Shown in pieces: positions 1 through 11,830 of a stretch of 64,000 nucleotides of DNA. Origin of the DNA: Anaspis maculata (Eukaryota; Arthropoda; Insecta; Coleoptera; Scraptiidae). Every line of letters starts with the position of its first letter. Positions within the stretch are counted from its first letter, which is position 1. The position numbers were made by a program, and so were the translations under genes. The DNA lies in the NCBI GenBank assembly GCA_949128115.1, contig OX421962.1, forward strand, positions 59,685,787 through 59,749,786. The letters run 5' to 3'. The notes below the pieces were generated by a model, which worked only from the letters and a program-made list of their open reading frames with translations, was not told the DNA's origin and made no database searches.

Positions 1-1
1 G

Positions 2-597
2 GATAGATTCACCCACCCATTAGCCCACCATTATATTACTATTTACATTCGATATAATTTCAAAACGTAAAAACATAAGCGATGATTTTGCAAGTGACTC
101 TCTGCGATATGATATGAACACTTACAACACTCTTGAAATGTAAATGGAAGGATTGCACTACCCTGGGTACATCTGGTTGTCTCTAGCGGTAACTGCCAAT
201 TACCTAGCAAAATGCCAATATGTGCCGCTCCTAAAAAGGACAAAATATTGCCAATATCTTCTATTACGAGCTCCAACTTTGATTACTGTTTGACTCCTTC
301 CTAAATATTGATACGAACATTTGGAACAGTAGATGCGTTGACAGTTTGTTTTCCAGTTGGGCTTGTTAGGACGATTAGAGCATGAAATTACCATATAAGG
401 TGCTTCTGCAGTGCAGGATTAATAAGGAAGCTGCTTTTCTGAGCGAATCACGTTCTGAAATGACATAACCTTAAAAATATGTGTCAAAACACAGCTAAAA
501 TTTCTGTTGTTTCGCCCTTAACTGTCGTCTGTCAATATTTGTACCACCCTGCTGACGCTTGCGCTAAGATGGCCCTTATACGGAAAGGATGTATTGG
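2..597. repeat. 0.6 kb direct repeat, copy A
   Basis: The sequence starting GATAGATTCACCCACCC recurs in the same orientation at 5860-6461, with scattered substitutions and small indels throughout. No terminal inverted repeat or convincing long ORF is seen. The short ORFs inside it are shared by both copies only because the DNA is shared. It could be a fragment of a larger dispersed repeat or a local duplication. The left end may lie outside the window. Confidence 0.85.
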
Positions 598-694
598 CTG
601 TTGTGAGGAGGCTGGTTCATAAGAGCCAATAAGCATCGCTGCGCTTCCGACTAAAATTAAAACTTGCGGCTAAATAAGCTGACTGAACCCACCT
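591..694. mobile_element. Half copy of MITE family 1
   Basis: The block ending in GCGGCTAAATAAGCTGACTG then AACCCACC matches the right half of the MITEs at 4996-5141 and 23271-23433. The left terminal repeat is missing. It joins directly onto the right end of direct-repeat copy A, so a truncation or recombination happened there. Confidence 0.7.
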
Positions 695-2510
695 TTAATA
701 GTTTTCGACTTCATTTTTAATGTGTTCAGATAAGGTAAGAAAAATCCTTTTCAGTCTGACTCGAACAGTCCCCAAGAATAGTTCCAAATAACGAAGATTT
801 ACCGTGGGTTCCACCAAAATATTTAACCAGCTGATAGCTAACTCGAGATTTCTTTTGATGGATTTTGGCCAAATGATCAAGGTAAATTCAGGTTTCATGC
901 TAAGTAAATCACGAAAGGGTGGTATACTTGCGATTTAACGTATTTTCCATAATGTATCTACCAGCATTGACCAGAAAAAAATCCGTTTAAACTCGGTTTA
1001 GCTTAAACCGCTCTTAAATTTTTTGGTGGAACCCGTGGATAGAGGGAGTTTTAAGCCTTGAGTTATTAAGAAGGTTCCATCATAATGAATTTTCAAGCTG
1101 GTATATAGGCTCTAGCTTGAGACTTTCTCACTGAAAAACTATTCGCAAGCATCAAAGCGCAAACTGTTTTCGCACAGAAAACCATTATAATTTGTACATC
1201 CCTGCATAAGCAAAAAGCATGTGTGCATCATTGAACCGAAATTATCCCCGAAATGTAAAATGCTGCATCCCTTGTGATGTTGTGTGCTGGGGCCGCCATC
1301 CTTTCATTGTCCCGGCCCGTCCATCCAACTAATGAGGATAACTAGAGTTAGGTCAATTCTTTAGAAATATGGCACCGGAGCAATCGCGCATCCTCTAGAT
1401 CCAGGTGTGCCTCGCTCAAATTCAATACCTCACCAACTTTTGATGACTTTACCTGACCTATTGCAAGGATTAATTGAGGAGTTAAACTGAAGCGCACCAC
1501 CTTTCTAGTCTCTTCTACCCTAACGTTTTTTAAATGAGATTTAAACAATTATTTAAAAAAAAAACGGGTACGAATCTTACCTACGTACTGATTGACGGTA
1601 TTTTGCGGTTGTTTTTTGCATTTTTCTACGTAAAAACTTTTCCGCAAAGATTTTTCTCTTGATACCCATCATTTTGCGAGCTATACCTTGTCGGCTTGTG
1701 GGCTTATTGCTGAACTTTTGGTCTGATGGTACACTGGAAATCTTTCAATCCACGTCAAGTGAATGAGAATTTTTTTATAGGGCCGGAAACGCACCAAAAT
1801 GAAACGTGAGCTAAACATCCAACGACTTCTAGCTCAATGCTGGCGAAAAGTTTTGTTCGGATCGCATATCAGATAGCATGTAATAAAGTTCACATGGTGT
1901 ATAGATATAAGTTAAAAGACTTGTCTGGTGCTATAAAAAGGTAATCGGATGGGACTATCAGGTGAAGAACGCCCATAAGGACATAACCGTTGAACTCAAT
2001 GATGATGAAGAACAAAAGCTTTTGAGCTTTTAGCTGCTGAATAAAAGGAGCGCACACAGGTGAGGACTTTCAACGCTTTGACATCAAATCCGGAATGGCG
2101 GAGTGGATCGTTTTTGTGGTTTGTCTCATTCAGTTTTTTTTGAGCACTTCACTACAGGATTTATGAAAACACTTTACCGAATCGAGATCAATGAGTTCGA
2201 TAACGCTGTGTATTGTTTAAGTTTGCTTTCAAAACCTTTTCAATGTTCCTACTACTCGTATAAGGTGAGAGTATGGTATACTGTTATTTATTTTTCCTAG
2301 TTGCAATAAGCCAATAGACAATACCAATAGGTAGGTATAACGTATACTTTATGCCATTCATTAGCCTCAGAGTAATAACTTCTATAACTGGACGCGAATT
2401 TATCATTCCACTGTTTTATAATAAGTATCCGTCAAATAAGCGGGTGTAGCCATAAGGTACAAAATTTCAGAGTTCTCTGATAATATGAATTGTGCTTATT
2501 GTCTACATTC
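695..2510. other. Intergenic DNA, nothing assigned
   Basis: No conserved coding signature, RNA gene or clear repeat was recognised. A 66-residue minus-strand ORF (1348-1548) has no recognisable motif and no splice or codon support. Confidence 0.5.
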
Positions 2511-3304
2511 GGCCTGATTCTACAGGGTGTTATTTTTTGCCAATATTTTAGGAGATGGTAAAGGATAAAAAAATAAAAGGTTTTTCTTAAGATTTACATC
2601 AGAAACGCATTAGCACGGAGATAGAAGCTTCCAAAGTTGAGTTTTGGAAATGTTTTTTTTGCCATAACTCCAAATTTAATCACTAGACTTTAACCAAACT
2701 TGGTACACAAAGTAAGTTGATGCATAACTACAATCTGGTCATATTGACTTTTGTCACATCGTCCCTTGCCAGGCAAAGCAACGTAAGCGACATTTTGCAA
2801 CTCTAAAGGAGAGACAAAAAATCGTGTTGATTGCAAATTGCCCACGAAAGAATATTAATTTTGCATGTTTCATGTTATCGTTATGTTATGCAGTGTATTA
2901 TTAAGTATTGTATGTTAGTGCTTGTGATACTTTACTTATTCGACGCGGCTCAGTGAGACTTTCCCAACAAGATTAGAAACTCATTTTTGCCATAATGGCG
3001 CTTACGTTGCTTTGCCTGGCAAGGGACGACATTTGTAAAATTCATTTTTTTTTATTTTCTAATAAATTTTTGGAATTTTTTATTTTTCGTTTTTTTTGCG
3101 AAAGTACTTATTTTTCGATGCTCTACCATCTCCTGAAATATTGACAAAAAAAAAGTGTAACACCCTGTATAAGAAAATGATTATGGTAATCATCGTGCTT
3201 ACGATGAAATTGCTAGGGCAACGGGCCTTCCTATTGGCTGTCGCCATGGCAATTTGATAGTAAGCACGGTGATTACCATAACCATTCCCTTATAGAATCA
3301 GGCC
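2511..3304. mobile_element. MITE family 2, split by a nested insertion
   Basis: The ends are GGCCTGATTCTA on the left and TAGAATCAGGCC on the right, an inverted repeat. The interior around 3180-3290 matches the uninterrupted copy at 26567-26733 (about 167 bp). Removing 2523-3167 and one TA restores the junction GATTCTATAAG found in the other copy. This shows that the left terminal repeat was split by a later insertion. Confidence 0.85.
2523..3167. mobile_element. Nested fold-back element, TA target duplication
   Basis: This 645-bp element has terminal inverted repeats of about 45 bp, starting CAGGGTGTTA and ending TAACACCCTG, flanked by TA on both sides (2521-2522 and 3168-3169). A second inverted pair around a GCCAGGCAAAGCAACGTAAG core lies inside (about 2765-2795 and 2993-3028). 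No transposase is encoded, so it is non-autonomous. The TA duplication and CAGGGTG ends suggest mobilisation by a Tc1/mariner-type enzyme. It inserted into the MITE at 2511-3304. Confidence 0.85.
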
Positions 3305-3495
3305 GATTGTCTTGACAGAAAGTTATCATTTCGATTGCACTTTCTGTGCTATGTGGACGCAATTTAAAAATACAGGGTGAGTCATTGATATGGGCGAGCT
3401 CAATTACACCTACGCCATTAATGATATCGAAATGAACCACGCGGCACTGCGAACGAGAGGTCAAAGTGCAGTTTGTAAAATTATTTTTCTCTATA

Positions 3496-3555
3496 CAGGG
3501 TGCCCCATTTTTGCAGAGCAGTTTTTGAACGAGCTTTTTTAAATGGCACCCCCTG
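3496..3555. mobile_element. 60-bp solo hairpin with CAGGGTG ends
   Basis: CAGGGTGCC at the left and GGCACCCCCTG at the right are inverted and flanked by TA. It looks like the two ends of a CAGGGTG-type element with most of the interior deleted. Confidence 0.5.
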
Positions 3556-4025
3556 TATATTTTTGCATATTTGGATTTGCCCTTTCTCAGGCATTACAAA
3601 TTCGTTTAATTTTTGCAATTCGCTTCAACCGTTCAGTAGTTGTTGATTTTTTTTCTTAAAATTAATGCGTTTGTAGGTACTTACTAAATAAATCGCAAGG
3701 CACTTGGTTTTAGTTTATCAAGTTGGGACTTTGCTCATGTTTAAGCTAGCATAGGGTATCTTTTGGCGGTGATATCGCCTATTTCTGTTCCGGTATCACT
3801 TTGCTGTGACACATTGATTTTGGTAAACTTTGAAGGGCCACAACTTCATTTTTTCAAATAGCACTCCCTGTTTTTTATCTCTTACTCGTATTAAGCGTCT
3901 CATTTCACATCTTTTTTACCCCCTATGTTTTTTGTCAAAAAATGATTGTTTGGAAAATAATTCGGGTTTTCTAAAAAAATGGGCACAAATTTTATTGATT
4001 AAACTTAGCGTGCAATGAAAATCAA

Positions 4026-4300
4026 CCAATTCTGAAAACTAACGTCAAAGTGACTCTTATTGTACGTCACTAACAAATTTTGACAGGAAATTTTGTCATT
4101 TTAAACAGTTTTTACGATTGCAAATGTAGTAGTAAATGTTATCACTATTGATTTGTTGCACTACCTCAATAAATAATATTGTTTAGTTCCTTGTTCCGAC
4201 ATGTTGAGTTTTTTAATTTTTACATAATAATTTCTTGTCAAAATTTGAAAGTGACTTACAATAGAAGTCACATTGACGTTGGTTGTCAGAATTAGTTGAC
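4026..4300. repeat. Fold-back repeat
   Basis: The arms, about 4028-4095 and 4230-4300, are inverted copies. Matching landmarks are CAATTCTGAAAACTAACGTC on the left and GACGTTGGTTGTCAGAATT on the right. The loop is about 135 bp and AT-rich. No coding content. Confidence 0.75.
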
Positions 4301-4995
4301 GCAGTTTGGATTTAAAATTAGTTTGATTTCTAAGTTGATTAGGTAGGGGAGACAGGGGCTGGAATTCTAGAATTTTCGTAAGATGTCGCTCGAATCCCGT
4401 GTGCGATGTTCATTGACATCCACCTCCTTACCCACATTGCTGTTTCGCAACTGTCATTCAGGTTAGGATTGTCCTAACAACTGTCACTATTTTCCGCCAA
4501 AAAGTAAAGTCGTTGTGTCGTCTGTTGAGTGCTTTTTTGGCGATCTCCCGAATGCAAACCAGAAGGTATGTACATTATTATGATCTTGATTATGTTGGCT
4601 ATCGATGGACGCAAAACAATTTGACGTCGAAATTGCGGTTTATTGTGATATGTCTTAAAATTGTGTTGAGTACCCTTGGGGTCAAAAGTAACATAGTGCT
4701 AACCAACCCCAATCACTTTTCTCACCTGCAAAATATTATGATCAGATCACTTATGTTTTCAGTTTTCACAAAGGTTATAGATTGCTATCAACAGCGATTC
4801 GGACGATGATTTGTCAAATTAATGTCCCTATCTTCTCTTGGTTCTTTTTCTAATTTCATAATGTTTCATTGTGATACGTTTTATTTGACATTTTGTAGAT
4901 TCCTACTGTGCCAAAGTGTTTTTCAGTTTTTCTATATTTTTTTCAAGTCAATAAGAGATTTTTTGTTGAATTTCAATAATATAATACCCAATAAA
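4301..4995. other. Intergenic DNA, nothing assigned
   Basis: An ORF of 98 codons (4513-4809, +) has no family signature. No repeat partner elsewhere in the window was noticed. Confidence 0.45.
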
Positions 4996-5141
4996 GGTGC
5001 GTTCAGTCAGCTTATTTAGCCGCAAGTTTTAATTTTAGTCGCAAGCGCAGCGACCAATAGTCGCAGCGAACAGCCAATAAGCGATGCAGCGCTTACGACT
5101 AAAATTAAAACTCGCGGCTAAATAAGCTGACTGAACGCACC
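4996..5141. mobile_element. MITE family 1, complete copy
   Basis: This 146-bp element has long terminal inverted repeats (about 50 bp) starting GGTGCGTTCAGTCAGCTTAT and ending with its reverse complement. Further copies are at 23271-23433 (complete), about 23145-23262 (degenerate), 591-694 (half) and a remnant near 10690-10750. It is non-coding and non-autonomous. The superfamily cannot be fixed because the target duplication is unclear. Confidence 0.9.
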
Positions 5142-5859
5142 TTAATTCATGATCTATTGTAAATTATGTTCATGTTACAACTCACCCCAAGTATTGCTGG
5201 GGCTAAAAGTAACAGCTGTCTTGATCCAGAATTTTTTTTTCTCAGAAATGCTCCATTCAATATTGAAAAAAAATTGACACGGTTCCTAGGTGACTCCCAA
5301 AAAATCTTATACCTTTCGCGTGCTTTCCGCATGTTCCGAAACGGCGGCACCTTCGCCATTTCGGCTGATGTTTCCTACTCGGCTGTTGAAGTAATTTCAA
5401 TCGCCAAGCCATCGCGTATACTCTGGAAATGTTCTGAGCTTCTCACTTGTTCACTGAGGCCTGATGCGAACTGCCTTAAAAAAGATCAGGTGTGCTCCAG
5501 AATGCACAGAGAATCGCCCTAGCATCACCTACTTTGATGCATCAAATTGAAGGAAATTGGAATCTGTTTAAGCGGGAAATAAAAAAAATCTTCCCTTCCT
5601 CTCCCAGATTCTCGTTATTTATTGAGGGAGGGGTTGTCATCTATAATTTTTTAAATAGACTACAAAAATCATTTGCTGTTAGACTACCATAAATTGAGCT
5701 TTTCTACACGAACCAAGCTTTTGCACTTGTTGTTGATGAAGGCGACAAAAAGATTCCCGGCGCGTAATTGAATATTCGAACAGGTTGGTACAAATTCGAC
5801 TAGAACATACGCGAAAATGATTGATAGCGATGTTAGGTACAAAACTTTTTCATGTATTT
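5142..5859. other. Intergenic DNA, nothing assigned
   Basis: ORFs of 118 and 66 codons lie on the + strand (5166-5522 and 5492-5692). Neither resembles a known family and neither has clear splice signals. Confidence 0.4.
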
Positions 5860-6461
5860 GATAGATTCACCCACCCATTAGCCCACCATTATATTACTAC
5901 TTTACATTCGATATAATTTCAAAACGTAAAAACATAAGCGATGATTTTGCAAATGATTTTCTCTGCGATATGATATGAACACTTACAACACTCTTGAGAT
6001 GTAAATGGAAGGATTGCACTACCCTGGGTACATTTGGTCGTCTCTAGCGGTAACTGCCAATTATTTAGCAAAATGCCAATATGTGCCGCTCCTAAAAAGT
6101 ACAAAATATTGCCAATGTTTTCTATTACAAGCTCTAACTTTGATTACTGTTTGACTCCCACGTACCCAAATATTGATACGAACATTTGGAACAGTAGATG
6201 TGTTGACAATTTGTTTTCCACTTGGGCTTGTTAGGACGATTAGAGCATGTAATTACCATATAAGGTCCTTCTGCAGTGCAGGATTAATAAGGAAGCTGCT
6301 TTTCTAAGCAAATCGCGTTCTGAAATGACATAACCTTAAAAATATGTGTCAAAACACAGCTGAAATTTCGGTTGTTTCGTCGTTAACTGTCGTCTGTCTG
6401 AATTTGTACCACCCTGCTGACGCTTGCGCTAAGATGGCACTAAAACGAAAAGGATGTATTG
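5860..6461. repeat. 0.6 kb direct repeat, copy B
   Basis: Second copy of the repeat at 2-597, same orientation, roughly 5.9 kb downstream. It ends near GGATGTATT, where the two copies diverge and different short repeats begin. Confidence 0.85.
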
Positions 6462-6470
6462 TTGTGATAG

Positions 6471-6531
6471 AAAGCTGATTCCAAAGGCGATGCGATCACA
6501 GACATTTATAAACACCCGGTATTACGCCCAT
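6471..6531. repeat. 60-bp dispersed repeat
   Basis: A block containing CCAAAGGCGATGCGATCACA and ending near ATAAACACCCGGTA recurs in the same orientation at about 53485-53542. It is too short to classify. Confidence 0.7.
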
Positions 6532-6740
6532 AGTTTGAACTATGAATAAAAGGTCATTTTGAGCCGATTTCCAAATTTTTGGAATTATTCTCTCAAAGCT
6601 CTCCTTGGTTTCTGTCATTGATGGCACTTTCTGCGAAAATGCGCTAATTATAAAGCGAGTAATGTGTTTTTTTCACGGGAAATACGAATACGACGGTTCA
6701 AACTGTGACAGTAGAGTGCCTGGTCAAGCTCTACAGTGTA

Positions 6741-6937
6741 TAGCTATTCTCATTTACCTGCGGGGTCCTCGGGGCGCAGGTTCACCTATATTGGCGCCGT
6801 CGCCAACCCCAACCTTAGCCAGCTCGATCGATAAACGCTCCCGGTTAAACAGCCAATTGAACCAGTGAGTTTAGTCTATGGGAAGACCTGCGCACGATCT
6901 GCGAGTAAAGGGAACCGTCTATATGAGAAGGTCTATA
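6741..6937. repeat. 200-bp dispersed repeat, copy 1
   Basis: A compact, comparatively GC-rich 197-bp unit (landmarks GTCCTCGGGGCGCAGGTTCA and GAACCAGTGAGTTTAGTCTA) recurs in the same orientation at 44286-44482 with moderate divergence. The length and the GGTTCACC box suggest a SINE or structured RNA-derived repeat. No A-box, poly-A tail or target duplication was confirmed. Confidence 0.7.
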
Positions 6938-8399
6938 CCAACAGCTCTGGGCTAACAGTATTTTAGCAAGAGCTCTAAAATGATAGCGGACGAAATTCTG
7001 AATTGATATGTATTTCTCAAAACCGATCTTTTCTGCACTACCAGTAACTATGGGACATTTTGAAATACATTCTGAATGAATTGGGCGTAACTGAAAAACT
7101 ATAGCCAAGCACACGACCAACCCTCGGAATGTTCGATTTTCGAAAGCATTTTGAAGGATGAAAGTTCGCAGTGTTCGCACTAGGTACTTGAAATCCTTGA
7201 AATTACAGGGTTGATTCAGAAAGATGCTTCCAAAATGATTGTTGATAAAATGCAATTATTAGGCATAGCAGGAAAAATTAACCCCTGCAAGTTGTAATAC
7301 ACCTGGACTGCGATAATCATGAATGATATTGATGACACAACGCGTGGGTAAATGGGGAAGCCGCGCGTATATTGCGTGCAGTAGGGGTGACGATAATATA
7401 CCATGTGGTCCAGCTGAGAGGGTGCGTGTACAACAGATATATTTATTCTACCTGTAGGTACGTTGATGCCTATTATAAATCTGCTTCATACAAATTTCAC
7501 TTGGGTACCTAGCATTTTAACAAAATTTAATCGGTATTTTTTCTTATTAATGTAATTTTTGTTGTCTTTGATATGATTGTTATGTTAGTAATCAAGTTGA
7601 TTGAACATACACAATAATCTGTTATCACACCTACCGACTAATTAGTCAGTGATACGATATTATTTGGATTTAAGTACACTTTATTCATGCTGAAAATCAG
7701 GGCTTTAGATAAGTACATATACCTACCTACAGGGTTTTTGAAAGCTCTGGGTCGAAAATAGAGCTATCTATGCTTCAAAAGTATTGCAAAATGTTGAAAA
7801 CATTTGAGGTTTTTTATTTTTGGAAATATTGGGGGTCCTTCGAGCCCTTCTGTTTTCGTTATTTTGCTTTGGGTATAACGATTTAGGTGAGCTCTTTCGA
7901 ACAGACTGCAAAGCAATTTCTGTGAACCTTCGAATGTGTTTTTAAATTGGGTTCACTTTACAGGGTGCCATGAGATTATGATGGTAAATTTACCTAACAA
8001 ATTCCCACGCACATAACCAGAATCGCGTCATCATTTGGAAACAGATTGTTAACTAATTGGAAATATCGATATCATCCCCCAAAGCGGATGACAGTATGAG
8101 TATGCTAACTACTCTCACGGTGGCGTCGCATATGTTACCTGTATGCTACATGCTAGGGTACCTAAATGGACGCCTGATGTATCGTCATCTCCCATGTTTA
8201 TCTCCCATGCCTAAACTAATCAGGGATGGTCTGAATTTCTAGCGTCATTTGTTTCACCCATGCGTGGGAATTCCACCTGATGATAAGGAAATAGGTAGGG
8301 TATCTACCTACTGTAAAATAAAGTAATCGGATTTTGATGTTCTGTCATACCTCCACATAGGTAGGTGCCTACCTCGGTACATACATTATAATATTAGGT
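6938..8399. other. Intergenic DNA, nothing assigned
   Basis: A 136-codon minus-strand ORF (6845-7255) overlaps the 200-bp repeat and shows no known domain. A CAGGGTGCC end-like motif is at 7961. A short inverted pair around ATTCCCACGCA lies at about 8000-8010 and 8263-8273. Nothing else was recognised. Confidence 0.4.
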
Positions 8400-8540
8400 A
8401 CCTATGCAGAAATCTGAATAATCTGATAAAGTTCTAACAGTTCATCTGGCAAATAAACGCTGCGCAGTGGAGCGCAAGGTTTTCTTTGCCGAATAGCATA
8501 TCCGAGATTTAATCAGGAGATGGAAATACCGGCCTTTAGG
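8400..8540. mobile_element. MITE family 3, copy 1
   Basis: Landmarks GGCAAATAAACGCTGCGCAG and GAGATGGAAATACCGGCCTTT match the copy at 10519-10661. The right end GATGGAAATACCGGCC is roughly the reverse complement of the left end of that copy, so it is a short palindromic element. The left boundary here is degenerate. Confidence 0.65.
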
Positions 8541-9430
8541 CACTCTAAAAAGTGTCTAAATTTGCGGGGTAGTTCACGACCACCTAAGCTAAATCAGTCT
8601 ATCTCCCCACCTCACAGTGTATTTAATAAAGCCTCGCCCAGAAAACTGTTGCACTTTGCAGTTGCAGCAATCATTCATTTTGGTATATTATTACAATACG
8701 TACACGCATAAGATACAAACACGCATACAATAAGTATCATTATGGTTTTGTTGTTATCCTGAAAACTCCTAAAATCTGCTTGGCAAAAAATTCTAATAAT
8801 AATGCTCTAAAACTTTAAATGGGGGGATAGCATTTATCACCTGAGATAAAATAGCCATTTATGCAAAAAGTAAGGAGAAGAAAATATAAGAAAATTGTAA
8901 TAATGCAACACGTAAAGAGAACGAGTGATTATTTCAATAATTTAAAAATTTGAAATTTGAAAAACACAAGCAAAGCAAATGTCCGAATGAAACCTTTTTA
9001 ATGTAGACAAGTATTAGCAAGGACTATATAGTCTCATCTCCATCATACCTATTTTATGTTAACACCATGGCACCGTTGAGGGTGGTTTTCAGCCGATATA
9101 ACTCGTTCAGCCTCAACAAGAGTCTTGATTTTGCTCTGTTAGCTATGAAGCACAAATATCTAATTATTTCTGAGGAGTTTTGGACAGTAAAAAGTTGCAT
9201 GCTATACGTAACCCTGCCGGGCGCGCCTTCAAAAGTAATTTGTCAGAAAAAATAATTACCTATCAGAATTTCGCCGTCCTGTCGTCGAGAACATAACACT
9301 TAGGTAAAGCAGTGGGCTTCTACTATTTTATGAGAAACTAAATCCCAAGTCCTGAATCGATAATTTTTCTTCAAACGATTTTTCAAAGATTTGGCTTCAT
9401 TTGCTTCGCTGATTGGCGTTGGTGGCCCCA
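8541..9430. other. Intergenic DNA, nothing assigned
   Basis: No RNA gene, coding motif or recognisable repeat partner was found. Confidence 0.4.
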
Positions 9431-9431
9431 C

Positions 9432-9820
9432 ACGCCGCCCTCAAAGTAAGAGATAAATGAAAAACATTAACCCAAAGACACAACAACGATTTAATTCTTC
9501 CACTATATGGATAGCCGACTAAAAATGGGAAAGAAAAGGCTACTGTTGATTAGTCGCCGCCCCCAGTTGTTGCCCCCAAACAAAAAATTGATTATTTATT
9601 CAATTATTGATTGAAAGAATTTTTATTCAAATCTATTTCATTGACAAGTACCCCATTCCGATAACAAAATATCACAATGAGTTTCGATTGAAGAGAGTGG
9701 ACAAAGAATGGTTTTTCTCCTTCAACCAAATTTCTTTATATTCACAATATGCCTCTTTGAGAAAATGCGCTACTGAGACTCACGCACGTGAAGGCATACT
9801 CACTTGTTCATATTCATAGG
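9432..9820 (-). mobile_element. Short inverted copy of the tandem-unit element
   Basis: Read on the minus strand this matches the left part of the elements at 14131 and 58691. It has the GAGTATGCCTTCACGTGCGT lead-in, TAGCGCATTTTC, about 150 bp of unique sequence, and then one partial GGGGGCGG unit ending near CGTGTGGGG. The remaining tandem units and the right terminus are absent. Confidence 0.8.
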
Positions 9821-9849
9821 AAATGTTGCATTGAAATTCAGTTCAATGA

Positions 9850-11200
9850 TCATTTGTGGAAGTTCAGGAACAACGAAAATGGCAACAGCGCTCAAGACAA
9901 CAAGACATCGGCGCCAACTGTCACTTGTGACAATAATTATGATGATACTTCTCGTTTCTACCTGACCTACATTTCATTTGCTTATGTTTTGACGAAAGAA
10001 CACAACTTGTTGAAAATGGCTGTACCGAGAAGGAAGTTCAAAGAAGCTACAAAGAGATGTACTTACATTTTACGGTATGTGTAAAAGTGACAGCCAGGAA
10101 CCAGTAGTTGGTCAGGCGGCTGGACAGAGCATGCAGCATTGCCATTCAACTGACAGGTGTACGCAGAGGTGTACGAAAGTTTTCAAAATTTGGAACCTTT
10201 CAACCATTACGCATGCGCACCTGCCCAAACGAAGTAGCCTATTCACAGTCGATCCAAATCTGTCAAAAAAAAATCTATTGGAAAAAATTGCGATGAAGTC
10301 ATCGCTTGAAAACGGAACATGGTAGAAAAATGAAAGTTTTCGTGAAATTTTCCTACCGATAACAATCAATGTGAGCCACTGTCAAACAGTTTTCTAATGA
10401 TTTAACCGTTGAAAAAGTTATTTCTATTATTCCAATTCCAAACTTTCTGCGCGCATGTAGGCACAGGCCAAAACAAACCTATTGCAAGAAAAGGGGAGAA
10501 GAGTCAGGGGTGAGTTTAGGGCCGGTACCTAATTCCATCTTCTAATAAAGTTCTGAATAAGTTATTCGGCAAATAAATGCTGCGCAGAACGTAGAGCGCA
10601 ACGTTTATTCGCCAAATAGCCTACTCAAGATTCAATCAGAAGATGGAAATACCGACCTTTAGTAGCTTCTTATTTACCCCATATGATTATAATTTCAGCC
10701 GTAAGCACAGCAAAATTTAAATCACGGCTGAATAATCTGACAGAACCCACTGGTATATTGGAAATACAATATCTGCTGGAATTAATTCAAACAAAAACGA
10801 TTTTTTTACTATGGCAAGCTTTCAGTTCCCTCTTCAACATATCAAAAGTCCTCAACTCTGGGACTGCTACAAATCAGTATACAGGGTGGAAGTTTATTAT
10901 TTTTCTTTACTTCCTTTCTTTTTTGAAAAACTGATGACCAGAAAAAACGGTTTTAGGCTAGGTTGATAGGTCATTGTCTTCCAATAAACATATAAAAAAT
11001 ATACCACCCAACAACTGCTGTGTATCAAGTTACAGGGTGAAAACTGTTTCATCTTTGATTTTTTTGCTTGGTGGAACTGACCTAGATTGAAGCCGGTTTC
11101 AGTTCTTTTACAAGCTTATAATGTCATACCGAACATATGAAGAAGACACATCTCTGCATCTGCTGCTTTTTTAATTTACAGGGTGGAAAGTCATTTTTAC
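9850..11200. repeat. Left arm of an 8.6 kb imperfect palindrome
   Basis: Three blocks here have inverted partners about symmetric around 14.15-14.24 kb: 9850-9957 with 18378-18470, 10140-10250 with 18233-18336, and 10767-11190 with 17095-17525. The last pair is long and well conserved; example landmarks are CATATCAAAAGTCCTCAACT on the left and its near-complement around 17440. Several CAGGGTGGA or CAGGGTGAA motifs lie within it (10881, 11032, 11178). A MITE (10519-10661) is inserted in this arm only. Confidence 0.85.
10519..10661. mobile_element. MITE family 3, copy 2
   Basis: Ends GGCCGGTACCTAATTCCATC on the left and GATGGAAATACCGACC on the right are imperfect inverted repeats. The interior resembles 8400-8540. 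It interrupts the left palindrome arm; the matching stretch of the right arm (17526-18232) lacks it. Confidence 0.65.
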
Positions 11201-11530
11201 GGAAGCGCTGAAGGATCACGTAGAAAGTTTTTTTCTATCTCGACCGGTCGAGATAATAACTCGTCCGGTCGAGATAGGAAAAAAATTGTGTCCTGATTAT
11301 TAGGGTGGGCCGCTGCTATAGGTGTGTTTTTTTTGTTTTCATAATACGGACTTCTAATAGCGCGGAAAAGTTGCAGTTTCATATACTTTTCAAATATCTA
11401 GAAGCTTTTTGTCCCAAGTTTTCGTCTTCAGCCCCCGCAAGACGTGTCTTTCAGAAATATCTCAACATTCAGTTTTTGCAAGATAACGAATTGAGTTATG
11501 GCGAAAACTGTTGAAATACCTTAGTGAAAA

Positions 11531-11830
11531 AATAGATAAAACTCTTTATTCGTATGTAATACCACAAGAGCTATGAGTTTTATCGATAAAATTTTCGAAC
11601 TATCTCGAAAGCTTTGTTTTCAAGAAATTCACCGAGTGTGAAATGGTCACTTTATTATCTGAAAAAAACCCGACAGCGTAGCTGGAGGGTTTTTGTCTTT
11701 GATAATAAAGTGACCATTTGCACGAGTTGAATTGCTTCATGAAAACAAAGCTTGAGAAACAGTTCGAAAATTTTGATAAAACTCGTATAGCTCGAGTGGT
11801 ATTTGCGGAGAATATTCCACAAAACGTGGA
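11531..11830. repeat. Large hairpin
   Basis: The stem core GGTCACTTTATTATC is inverted as GATAATAAAGTGACC around a ~45-bp loop (11645-11719). Outer partners at about 11545-11640 and 11720-11815 extend the pairing imperfectly, for example TTTTCGAACTATCTCG with CAGTTCGAAAATTTT. No coding content. Confidence 0.75.

Noticed and set aside
6845..7255. 136-codon minus-strand ORF
   Set aside because: Overlaps a dispersed 200-bp repeat and shows no recognisable motif.
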